Source: Apostichopus japonicus (Eukaryota; Echinodermata; Holothuroidea; Aspidochirotida; Stichopodidae). Taken from it: DNA of 64,000 bases. The notes below the pieces were generated by a model. The model was not told the origin of the DNA. It worked only from the letters and a program-made list of their open reading frames with translations, and made no database searches. Position numbers and translations under genes: made by a program. Position 1 is the stretch's first letter. Every line of letters begins with the position of its first letter. The DNA is taken from the NCBI RefSeq assembly GCF_037975245.1, contig NC_092575.1, positions 4,953,501-5,017,500 of the forward strand. Direction: 5' to 3'. Below, piece after piece: positions 1 through 11,900 of the stretch.

Positions 1-1876
1 TGTGCAATTTGCGGTCTGGCCTTTTTCAAGAAGTCTTATTTGAGCAGCCACCTCAAAATCCACGACGCCAACAGGAGACTGCAATGCCGATACTGTCCGA
101 AGAGTTACCGATCGGTCACGGGGAGGACCAACCACGAGCGACTCCACTTTGCCGTCTATCGGGAAGAATGCGAACAGTGCGGCAAACATTTTGTCGAGAG
201 CAGAGGTTACAGAAATCACCTGGAGAAGATCCACGGTGTGAAATCCTCTGCGACGGGCAAAAGGGAAGAAGCGACGAAAAAGAATGCCGATGGTGTCAAG
301 GCGAAGGCGCAGATATTCTGCAAGATTTGTCAAAAGTTCATCTATAAATCCAACCTCAAAACGCACATGGATGCCCACTCGGGCAAACTGTACACCTGTA
401 ACATCTGTGGTAAGGTCATGGCGTCCTGTAGCAGGTATATCCACAGGAAACTCCACTCGTCGAAGTCCCGTCAAAAATGCTCCGTCTGTGGCAAAAACGT
501 GCAAAACCTCACCGTCCATATGCGGACGCACACCGGCGAAAAGCCCATCAAATGCAGGTACAGTTTCAAGTTTGTCGAGACGGAGCTCTGTTTACGTCAA
601 GTTATCATATAATCACTGCAGTGTTATACTAAGTACTGCAGCTTGTATCATATTATATCCACATTGGCTGATTTTTCACTTTGAGTTTTATAAGTAAATT
701 GTCCTGTAAGTTATGATGCTGCAATGCAAATGCAATGTTAAGACAGTATAATACTGTTACTGTATGTCAGATGTCAAAGAAATATTTAATCTGTCGTAAT
801 ACAGTCTATAGATCGAATAAATGGAAATTTTGTATGGCAGTTGTCGGGCAAGCGAAACTTTTATTGTTGCTATCTTGATACATAGGAATTGAATGCAAAA
901 TTAACCAGGATTGCTTAGAATGAATATGTCCTTCTTTCATTCATAGTCAAAAATTGAAATTTTTCCTTGCACTTATAATTTTTAATTACTAAATTTGCAG
1001 TTTATTAACATAGGAGCCAGGATGCATAGAATGTGTTGCTCTTTCATGATCGGTCCAAAATAAACCTTCCTAAAGACTATCCTTGTATTAGCTTTTACTT
1101 TTATATATAGTTATTGAGAGATAAACTTATGTATGGGTTATCTTCCCACGACAGGTACTGTGACAAGAGGTTTGCAGTTCACGGCGGGCGTCAGATCCAC
1201 GAAATAAGTCACACTGGGGAACGGCCTTATAATTGCACCATTTGCGATAAATCCTGGAAGGACAGAAATTGCTATCGAACTCATATGACCAAAAACCACC
1301 CCGGAGAGTAAGTATATATAGTATAGTTTTGTTCCGTCTGTTAATAGAATGATACCTGTATGTACATAGCTTGTATGAAAGCCATACTGCCAAAGCAATA
1401 CATTATACTCAGAGGGAAACCTATCTGAGGCTGATAATTTTTCAATTTCACAAATATAACTATATTATATCGAATTTTAAAAGAGTTTCGATGATGCAAA
1501 GTTAGTTCGTGTGATATGGATGGGATCAAGTTATGATCATGGACATTGAGAGAAAAGATTTGAAACCCTAAAAGCAACAGGTCGCAGTGATGGTTTCATT
1601 CTTTATTATTGGTGGTATGAATTTACAGAGAAGACTCGAAAGTAATTTTTGGGTGGAAAAGTTCGGATATCAGTTGAAAACATGAGCGTTTCACAAGGTT
1701 TCTTAAGGCCCCACAGTATTTGCTTGTCAAAACTAGAAATGGTATTATCGTGTGACCACTGTCCTAGCATCTAGCATGTTCTTGTTAAGATTATGTGATA
1801 CTTATTGTGTTGGCTGCTTTGCAGTGAAGAATTTGAACCTGGATGGGTGAACCCCCTCCTCCCTCTATCGTTTTGA
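1..1876 (+). CDS. C2H2 zinc-finger protein, 3' part (three exons, 5' end outside window)
   Basis: Exons are 1-557, 1155-1307 and 1825-1876, all joined in phase by GT-AG sites: donor at 558, acceptor AG at 1153-1154, donor at 1308, acceptor AG at 1823-1824. Frame 1 is open from the first base, so the gene starts to the left. Eight C2H2 fingers are visible; the seventh spans the first splice junction and reads KCRYCDKRFAVHGG. TGEKP and TGERP linkers join fingers 6-7 and 7-8. Fingers 4 and 5 have 11 residues, and finger 6 only about 9, between the second Cys and first His, instead of 12. The last exon adds a short acidic tail, EEFEPGWVNPLLPLSF, then TGA. Probably a nuclear DNA-binding protein; target unknown. 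The first two exons are secure. The short last exon is less so: an open frame at 1903-2124 could be an alternative 3' end. Confidence 0.85.
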
Positions 1877-4384
1877 GGATGTGTAAAGGTTTGCTTCTCT
1901 GATTGAAACACATCTCAACCATGATAGTAAAGTATTTTTACTGCTCATTCTGGGTTTGTGTTACTTACATCGGGAACTCCTTACCTTCTGGACAAATTAC
2001 TTCAAAGGTGCCCAAAGGTACTAAAAAGGAGCAACTCACCAAATCGGGAGATGACAAGGCTTCAAGTGAGCTGAGCGGTGCAAAAAAACATGCACCAAAA
2101 CGTTCTCTGCTGACTTGCAACTGAACAGAGCAAGTCACAGGGAAAGAATGACCAGACCAAGGCACCGGATCTAGCCAGATGGAGCTGGCTAGACCCGCTG
2201 CCCTTGGCTGGCTACGGTATAGTTGGTGGTACTTTTTTGTGTGAGTTGAGCGGCGACGGCGCGGGAATATGCATAAATAATTTGTCCAGAAGGTGAGTCG
2301 TTCCCTCGTAAGTAGCCCCACTAATGAAGTGGGGAAATTTTTTTGCCTAGATACCTTCATCTCTGTGCTTTCCTAATTGTAGGCCCATCTTTTACAAAAG
2401 ACGCACAACACAAATCAACCTCAGTAAACGGGGAACTCTCTCACTTGATCCGACGACACCAAAGTTGCCAGAAACAGAACCGTCCTAGCCATGTAATGTA
2501 TTGCCATGAATGAACCAAGAATTTGTGGTACTGGACAAACCTGGATTCTTATATCGTCAGATTCTTGCATGATATTTTGTGAAAATAAATGCAGAGGCTA
2601 GGACAGGTTATTCTTGCATTTATATCTAGGAAGGCAGAAAAGTTGCATTTACAGCAAAGTAAAAGCAAAGACATTTCATCCTTCAAATTGTTGAAAAGTA
2701 TCAAAGATATTATGGTTATATTGTTAGAGGAAGAAAGAAATATAGTGGCACAGAGAACTGACCTCATAAGAGAAAAATAATTTTAAAGTCTCAGTCATCA
2801 TTTATGTCTTTCATTAAGAACATATTAAATTGATACATATTTTGTTGAGTGGCTATGGCCTAAATCATAAATCGTTCTGTTGTGTGATAGGTATTATCAT
2901 ATATGATGTATTTCCTTCACAGCTTACAACCCTCACCCCTGGGTTGTGGGCCCTTAAGTTTGCAGACCCAGGATATACAGCAAAGTAAGCACTCTTGTTA
3001 CAATATATTTCAGAACAAATCGATACACGCAAGAAAAGTCTTATAAAAGTCTTATAAAGAATAAAAGTGGGTAAAACATCTTGAAATATAGATTGTCATT
3101 TGAAGGAATTTTCAAATTTGTAATGTACCATTTAAATCAAATTGCTTTGCACAGCAGCCTGTGGTGTTTGGTTGACGATCCTATCAAACCTGGTGATAAG
3201 TTCACCCCCCCCCCCCACCTACATGTTATTTTCACCAAATGATCTATATTACAATGCGACTTTATATAACAAGTATTTCTTCAAGTGTACAATGTTTCAG
3301 TTATATTGGAAAGATTTGTTTCTAAACTTGCAGTCCATTGAATGAAATGAAAGTTGAGTGGGCCTACTGTACACAACTTTATTATCTACATTTTAATGTG
3401 ACTTTATGGTACATACTAGCATTGAAACTGTTATTAATAAAATGGAATGCTGATTCCACTAGGAATTTGGGGGAATCTGATTTTTTTAAGTTATAAAAAG
3501 ACCTTTCCATAGACTGGCATTTGCATTATTAAATATCAAGTTAATATTTCAAACTGATGTCGTCTCAGCTTTCATTGACATCAAGGAAAAGTTAATTGAA
3601 TCTTTTCAATGGTAAATTGGCATGAGGGGTGCAACCACATATACTTCTCGGAGGAGTGGTGGGGGGGGGGGGGAGGGAGGCTTAAGCCACACTGAATCAA
3701 AGCAAGGAGATCATCTGTCCCTCCCTTCTCACTGTCAGAATATTTCAAAAATCTAAGTGTGTAATACATATATATGTAACAAGTATGTACCATACAACCA
3801 AAAGAGTTGTAAATTCTTCAACAGTTTCAAACATTGCAAGAATAAAATATGGCACCATTTTGCATCTAGGTACCCTCCCCCTGGACAACATCTTATTCCC
3901 CTCCCCTAATACTGAAATGGTGGTTGCACACCTGAATGGCATCCACTGGTAAAGGATGCACAAATGTTTTGAAGATGTGAGATTTTTGGAATTATATTGG
4001 TCACCACTCTTAGTCGATGATGTAACACTGTATTCCTGTTTCTCGCTATGCTCACTGCTTTAGCATGTGAGTAACAGGGAACATTAAAGTAAGACTCATC
4101 GGTAAAAAGGAAAAAGGCTTCCGTTGTTAAATTGAACTATCAGTTCTTGCAACAGCGCCATCTGTTCAATATTGAATCTGTTTGGTTGACACAGTATAAT
4201 TGTTCTGGTATTTTGAAAAGAATAAACTGATGTAAAATAAATACACAATTTTCAGTAACGTTACAAAATGAACTGAGAAATATGTTTCTCACAGTTTTAT
4301 TTCTTTTTCTGTTTTTATCGAATCAATTTGTTGTTTTATTTTCATTCCCATATTACTGTCCACAACATATTATAGAAGCGATTC
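1877..4384. other. Intergenic, no supported gene
   Basis: Likely holds the 3' UTR of the zinc-finger gene. It contains runs of C at 3205-3216 and of G at 3661-3673. Small open frames at 1903-2124 and 2589-2780 have no domain I recognise and no strong splice context. A possible acceptor at about 2920 opens a short frame ending at about 2985; I cannot assign it. Confidence 0.5.
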
Positions 4385-4600
4385 TATAGTCACAGATCCA
4401 CAGTCAACACCATGAAGACTGAGACCCCAGTTGGAGAACACTTTCCAACCATACCATTAATGACATGTCCGTACAGGGGATTGAATCCTTAGGTAGCCGC
4501 CCTGACCTAGTACGAATCAGCAGAGAGAGGCTGGATGCAACGCCTTCGCACCATTCAACCTAATGGGCTCAACATTCAGGAAGGACATGACTAACTTTTC
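4385..4600 (+). mobile_element. Penelope-like element fragment (C-terminal endonuclease tail)
   Basis: Across two neighbouring frames the translation gives TPVGEHFPT, then HTINDMSVQGIESLGSRPD, then RISRERL, then MQRLRTIQPNGLNIQEGHD. This resembles the end of the GIY-YIG endonuclease region of Penelope-like retroelements, where a GEHFN-type motif is followed by an Arg/Glu helix and a PxGLN motif. One frame change before MQRL shows it is decayed. It ends next to a 17-nt C run at 4608-4624. Confidence 0.6.
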
Positions 4601-7200
4601 TTCTGTTCCCCCCCCCCCCCCCCCACAAGAATATTTGTAAATGTAACATTGGCAGATGTGTGTAGTTAGCTGTAGAGAGAAAAATAAGCCCCAGTAAGCA
4701 AGTTATTGTTGAAGACTCCAAAAGCATAAAAAATTCCAACAAAAGTTAAAGACGCAATAAACATTACACTCAAGACAAGAAAATTAATAATTAGTTTCTA
4801 TATTTATGAAAGCATACATACATACATACATACATACAAACAGGACTAAATAAGCTGTAATACCAGACAAGGCAATGCATACATGAATATAACCATTCAC
4901 ATTGCCTGCAGACATTTAATAGTAATCCACTGACAATATAAGTGCATGTAAGATGAGAATCATGAGAGCATGAAACAAAATAAGGTTTGTGGCACCGATA
5001 CACTCAGCCAGTGGTGTGCACAAAGGTGGGGGCCTGGGGGAGGGGGGGGGAGGGGAATGGCCTCCCACTTCCTATCTTCAGTCAGGCAGAGGTTGCCTGA
5101 GTAGGGGTCTGCATTACATTCACCCAAGGAAGAATAAGACAGTGTACACCATACCTAAATCAATGAGGTAAAAATTTAGATTTTTGTCTCCCACCTCTAT
5201 CTTTGATATCTTGTGCACACCAAAGCACTCAGCTCAGCTTCAGTCCCTTCATACCGGACTGACGTCATTACACTACCTCGGTTACATTACCATGGTGATC
5301 TTTATGACTTTAGCCTGGACATGTAGTATGTATGTAGATCTGTGATTCACCAATTGCTTTTAGATTTTAAATGTGACCCTGGATTGAGTTAAAACCTGAG
5401 CATACTGTAAAATAAAGGCCCTGTTGACCATTACAAATACACCTACCTGTTTGAAGATATTGAAAATAATGGCATTACTATCACCACCCTGCACCTCCTT
5501 CATCTTCAAGGAATTAAACTGATATTAAAGCAAATACAATGAAAATCACAAAAGTAGAGATGATGATAATCAATTTTAAACAATTGTTTAGTGATCTAAA
5601 TCAACAAGAAATTCCAAACACTGAAACCAAAGTAACAACTCTAGACAAAGACCTACAAGATAATGAACCACCACCCTTCAGTGAATTTGACCAGATAAGT
5701 CTTACAATTGACATAATTAAAATGCTTAATTGGTTATCAAGAACATTAACCCACACTTTAGACAAAGATGATAAAAAAAAAACAGCTAACAGTCTTTGCT
5801 GAACAGAGGCCATTTCTACCTCAATGCATACACCCAAATAAACAACCAACATTGACGACAAAATTATACCACAGGAGTAGCCAAACAAAGGCCCACACAC
5901 TTTGAAACATGATTATGACAAAAGTAAATTTGAATTCTAATATAATGCTACATCAATATATACTGTGTATAAAGAAAAAAATATTAAAAATAAAAATGTG
6001 ATAGTATATTGTATTTGGCCATTTTCCGGCAAGCACCAATAATCAACTTCACTGCCCCAATTAACAGATATTGTATGTTCAATATTTGACTTGCATAATT
6101 ATCCATTTTGTATTGCATTTAACAAAGTATATCATCACCGTAAAATATATAACTGTTTTACATTTTCACATACAAAAAAGAAATTTTGTCCACCATCATT
6201 ATCGGTCTTGTCTAGTTCTGAGTAAAGAAGCATGATTGGATCCCAGTAGTATATATAAGTTTTCCAAATCTATATAATTTGCATAATTTTAAGTCAGTCA
6301 AATTGATTTAATTGTCAAAGTACACTTTGATTCAGAGATATGTAAACAGTACAGATAGACAGTTGCAATAGTTTTAAAAATGTAGTTACCCTAGGCTTAA
6401 TAACAACCAAAAAAAAAAAAAAAAAAAATAGACATATATATATAAATATATATCAACTCATATCAGGCAATAATTTCTGCATTCATTTGCATAATTTTAT
6501 AAACTACTGTAGAAGGAATTGAAATAGAATCAACAAAGGTAACGTTTCACAAATTATCGTGTATAACTATAAATTTAACAACAGGATATTGTTAAATTAC
6601 AGCTGAAAGGATAGACTTGTGTGTATACAAAATGGTTAGCTATATTACATATAGTACTGAAGCAGTGTTTCTATGTTTAATTTCCTGGCTCTCACAACTG
6701 AAGTACAGCAACCCTTGTTGTGGTGGAACTGTCTGGTTTGTCTGCACCCAGCACCGTCTAGTGTCACCGAAGCTAACTGAAGGGTGCAGAGCCACAAAGC
6801 AATCAACTCTGTGGAACGACACCACACAACACCACATAACCCCTGACCCACATCCTTCTAATTCCATGGACTTTATCTTCTTGCCTTGAACCTTACCTGA
6901 CACAAACAGAGTCTGATACGTAGAAATATCCATATATTAATACTTGTTTTCATGTTACCATTTTTTTCCTATTTTGCATAATTGTAAATGTTCGTGTTTT
7001 TTATTTCTGTCTTTTGCATGGCAAGATTATCAATAGGACAAAATACTGAAACTCCTTTGTTAATGCTGTTCTATTTGTTTCCCCCCCACCCCTTATGGCA
7101 GAAAAAAAATGCAACAACCATCATTAACCTGTAGGAAGGATGGGCGTGATGAATAAAGATGTCCTCCCCCTCTCCCAAACAACTTGCGGAGACAAACCTA
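4601..7200. other. Intergenic, repeats, no supported gene
   Basis: G-rich tracts lie near 5030-5055, an A tract near 6410-6428, and short CATA repeats near 4815-4840. The frame 5539-5802 (87 codons, Asp/Lys/Thr rich) and the frames on both strands at 6617-6933 are open, but show no domain, signal peptide or exon-like conservation I can judge. Confidence 0.5.
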
Positions 7201-7361
7201 CCCATCATCAGTACTCTATATGATAGCTGTAAATGTTATTTAATATCTTTCCCCGGCCTCTCTCATGGCCCATTAAACGTTCCCATCATCAGTAATCTAT
7301 ATGATAGCTGTAATCATAATTAATATCTTTGCCCCGGCCTCTCACATGGCCCATCCCTTTA
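7201..7361. repeat. Tandem duplication, two copies of about 81 bp
   Basis: The block starting CCCATCATCAGTA at 7201 repeats at 7282 with the same order of landmarks: CTATATGATAGCTGTAA, TTAATATCTTT, CCCCGGCCTCTC, CATGGCCCAT. The copies differ by a few substitutions and small indels. The second copy ends in an A-rich run. Confidence 0.8.
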
Positions 7362-8626
7362 AAAAAAAAAAAAACCCAAAACCATCAGGTTACACAACCT
7401 CAAATGTTCAAATTTCCGCAAAGTTGGCTCTCGATATTTCGGGTAAATATTATCCTGGGTTTATTATTCCATCAAATGCAAGAATGAGGACTTAACTCAA
7501 GCCTAAGAATGGCATTACCGCACCAAAAAGAGCCTGAAATTGATTCGTTGATGATTAGGACTGGTCTCAAAATGGACTAAATCGATACTTTGACATTTCA
7601 TATCATTGATGCAGACTGTGTAAAGACGTCAGACTAGAGCTCATGAATCCTCGAAAATAATCTGTCGATTCCCACTAAGCCATATTTATTTGTCATTTTC
7701 AAAATCAAACCTTTCTCTTTTTTTTCGAGATGACCTGCCTTACGAATGATAGCGGTAACAGATCAAACTATGGTATTCCTTACTGTCTCTCAGGCTTTTA
7801 AGCATACACTAGCTTTCTTTAAATCACCATGTTTTAAGGAGATGAATACAAAATAGTTATAAATAAACATGTTCGACTTGTAGGATGGGGTCCTTTAGGT
7901 AGGGGAATACTTTCTCTGGAAATATGACATGATATTAAATATGAGATTCCTTCTGCGTGAAATGTTTTGATTCAAACTGTTTCGCATGTGAATGTGCGAT
8001 TATTGAGAAATGGAGATTTTTGTTTCAGGCTAAAAACTTATAATTTGTATTATTACACCATTCACTTTTAAGCAAATGTAAATGCAACTGTTGATAATAC
8101 TGCAGTCAAATCTCAATGTGCAGCTAAGACCACCTAGATATATTAATTTCTAAATATATAACTGCTTTTTTCATCATTTGATTTTAAAATTGATTGTCCT
8201 ATTCAAAATGTTCAGCAGTTGATAAAATCACTTATTTTTTTTTCATTGGTAATATCCAATTTCTGGAAGGAAAAACTTATCTTGTATAGATATTATTCCT
8301 TATTTAAATTGGTGGCATATTTTGTTAGCTCTATAATTCTTCTCTCGAAACACATGAACTTTGAAGTTAGCTGAAGATTACATCAATAGTTACACTTTAT
8401 GCGTGTACAGCTTTGTTGAAATATTTCTTAAAATTTTACTTTTAAAATCGGCTGGCAGTCCCAATGGAGGTTCGAGAATAGCCGTTCTGATGTTAATACC
8501 ATATCACATATAAATTGCTCTTCACCACAGCTGGACACGGCAATATTTTTTCAAAATTCTGTTATGAAGTTAAAGACTTGTTTGGATGCAAGCCATGCAT
8601 ATTCGTAGCATCTTACTGCCTAATCA

Positions 8627-8867
8627 CCAAGTTGGGACAAATTTTGTTATAAACTGTACATTAATATCGTGCTTCAGAGAACTCGTACTGGCAGTACGAG
8701 CAGTATGATTTTCCCATCTCTATCAGATAAAAGTAAAAAGCTGTTCATACTGACAGTACGAGTGCTTTAAAGCACGACATGGGAGTGGAGTATGCAATGC
8801 ATTAAAGCACGACATGAGAGTGGAGTATGCAGTGATTATAAGCATTCAGAAATTTGTCCCAACTGGC
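8627..8867. repeat. Nested inverted repeat, MITE-like hairpin
   Basis: The ends are inverted: AAGTTGGGACAAATTT near 8628 and AAATTTGTCCCAACT near 8850. Inside are a shorter hairpin (CTCGTACTGGCAGTACGAG, 8681-8699) and a roughly 30-bp direct repeat (AAAGCACGACATG.GAGTGG, twice within 8768-8832). It lies about 70 bp downstream of the GLTP stop codon, so it may fall in that gene's 3' UTR. Confidence 0.6.
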
Positions 8868-8934
8868 AAGTGTGCAATGAATTACCTGCTGGTGGGATGT
8901 CTAAAATGGAAGTTATACATTTTATTGGAATGTC

Positions 8935-11900
8935 TCAACTTCCTAATGGCGTATCTTTCAACTCCTGTTGGACGTAAAAACCGTGAATCGCATTAATGTT
9001 CTCTTGCAGAACTTCTACATAGTTGTTTATGTCTTCCATAATGATCTCCTTCCCGACACCGTTTGAGAGTGCGCCTATCAAGTCCGAATAATTTGGCGCC
9101 ATTTTGAATGTAATCTACAGCGGGATAAAGTGAAAAGCAAGAGTCAGGAATGACATATATATGGTAAACATTTCTCATTCCCAACAATCCCCTCATCTAT
9201 CAATTGCATGAAAAAAAAAAAAATCACATCAATTTTGGAGTCAATTTTCAAATCAATTTGTGTCATATTTGGGCAATTTATAATAAAAAATACAAAGATA
9301 AATGAAATGAGTTTTGGCAAGGTCCATTTACACATACTGTAGTTTCGTTGTCATCTCAGGGCATAGAAAACAACACAAAAGTTTTGACCTGAAGACACTA
9401 AGAATTCAAATACTGTATATAGTTCACTGTATGAATGAAATATTAAATTACATGCACCACTCTGCTTGTAAGTGCAAAAGTGGGTGTGTCTTAGGACTGG
9501 ACTAAATATGGAGCCGCACAGCTCAAAGCCTGAGAGACGTACCTTAACACAAACATTAATTATCTCAATATTAAACAAAGTATTGAAACTATTGCATACT
9601 TCAAGTATCTTGAACGAGACACACAAACTACGACTCAAAGATAATGCAAAAAACCGATGTACCAAAGGCGGCTTTGGGGGATAAAGGTGTGGTGTGAGGT
9701 GGGGGGAGGGGTGGGGGAGGGGGATGTTCATGATACACCCAAAAAGAGAGTTATGAACCAAAGCAGCATTTATACAGTATGGGTTGTAATAGGACATGAA
9801 CTTCTGGAGCATGCAATAACTTTTGGGACAAAACATTTAAATATATGGATGGGTTTGAAACTGCATTTGCACATACTGTAGAGACGGTCTTACACAACTG
9901 GCCCACTGGGAAAACTTAAATTGTGAGACTTTGAATCATATTTGAAAATATTACTCCCAGAGAACCCACCGGGATACTTGTCCGTGCTAGGAAGCCATGG
10001 TGGACTTTCAATGCGTTATCGTAGGCTTCCTGCAGGCAGGGTTGGATATTTTCTTCCGTCTCGTCATGTTTCGACAAAAGTTGTACGAATGTACATATGA
10101 AATTTAAACCCCTGTTAAGAAAAAAAAAACAAAAATTGACATTTAAACAATGTAGAGACAAAGAGGTGCAGACTCCACAAATATTTCTCATTCTAACCCA
10201 ATTTAATAAGTATATTTCGCCGTTCGTCACATATTTATACAGCAAAGTTGAGTAAAAATCATTCCACCCCCCCTCTCACTACTTGGTGGAAATAAACTAT
10301 GGATAAGGCCTTTCTACAGGGTTAATAATAAACTTTATAAAACAACTGTATTAACGTAAGATTGATCTGTGGATTATTGAATGACCCCATAAATAATCAC
10401 AAAGAACAAAGAAACTTTAGTTTTAAGTTTGATGTTTACTGATGTTGATAGAGAGAGAGAGAGATGATTATTTTTCATGGGAATGACATACAACACTTAT
10501 GTTGGTATATACTGTATATATTTATATATTAACTATACTTGCTTGATAAGCCAGCAAGTACGACCACTAAAAGCACAAACTCTACTTGATAAGTTAATTT
10601 TTAACTACCTTGTGGACTTAAGAATTATGAGAAACAGTGGTGATTAATGGTTAATGTACGTTCTTCGTAATACAGTAGGCTGGCACTACTTACAAGCCAG
10701 TGCTAAAAGAATTTTCAAGAATTTTCAAGGCCTGAGTGTAAAATTCCTGAACCGGGGGGAGTGGGGGATGTTCCAGAGAAGGAGAATGACAGCCTCCCCT
10801 TTGGTCATTTTTTAATTTTATTTTATGAGAATGCCTGTGCAACAAGATGAAATCTTCCTTCCAAATTTTATCAGAATCTTGTGAAGTCAACATTTTATTT
10901 TAGTCGCCTTTTATACCACAACTAATGAGTAAAAGAAGTCATGTCTATGTGGGGTTTTTACTTTTTACCTTTTTTTTTGCTTTTTTTAAAGCACCCTTTG
11001 GTTGGGCCAGCTCAGCCATTATGATAAATCTTCACTAATTACTATATGAAAGACTTTATGACAAGCCTTAGATTTATGACCAAAGGTAACAAAGTCTGCC
11101 AAAGAAGAACAACACATGAGAGTCGATGGTTATAGTGCAAACCCGAAAGTAGAAAATTTAATTCTGAAGTAGCACCCAATTAAAATATTCTCCATACCAC
11201 TCTAGCACAATTTAGCTGCAGATATACTTTGTCAATCTGGGCCAAATCCTGCCCGTGGGAGATTTCCATACTGGCCCTCCAAAGTAAGAACTGCCCTGTA
11301 ATCTTTCACTAGTTGGGTACTTGGTTTAATCAGGCCTTGAGTACTCCATGGACCTATCCTAACACATTGCTCAATCTACAGTATGGAATGGTGAGGATTT
11401 TGATTCTGTCTGGCCCAATGCTATAACCAATGGCTCTCTCTCAGTTCTTAATACATAAATTAACATGGAATCCTTGCTCTAGAGTATGGTAGATATTTAC
11501 AGTGCAGTTCTTGTGAGGAGATGGGTGAGCGAAGGAACCGTGCAACCTTTTCGCTGTCATTTATTACTATTTTTGATAAACGATAAATGGATAAATAAGA
11601 ACAACATTCAATATCTTTCCGTCCATGTCCACTACCTTGATGACCAGAACTAAGAAAACATTTGGAACAAATCTGTGTAAAAAACAGTTGAATTCTGAGA
11701 GATACCTGGCACCCCACCCACCCCCCCTCCCAAAAAAAATATGTTGCTCTCAATTTTTTTCTTATTGGTCAGTATAATGAGCCACACCAAGGAACTCAGA
11801 AGACCTCATATGTCCCCCGACAAGAAAATGTTCAAACAGATGTTTACCTGATAAGCCAAATCAAAGCATCTGTAGCAGAATTTTTGTCATCTGTAACCTT

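Noticed and set aside
1965-2360. 131-codon minus-strand open frame
   Set aside because: It overlaps the probable 3' UTR of the zinc-finger gene, has no recognisable domain, and contains no exon-like borders.
5539-5802. 87-codon open frame, Asp/Lys/Thr rich
   Set aside because: It ends in a poly-Lys stretch made by an A run, with no domain, no start context and no partner exon found. Kept only as a note.
6617-6933. Overlapping open frames on both strands (90, 97 and 68 codons)
   Set aside because: Three frames are open across the same GC-richer patch, which is what base composition alone gives. No family is recognised.
9351-9836. 161-codon minus-strand open frame
   Set aside because: It lies inside GLTP intron 4 on the same strand, with Pro/His runs from C-rich DNA and no domain.
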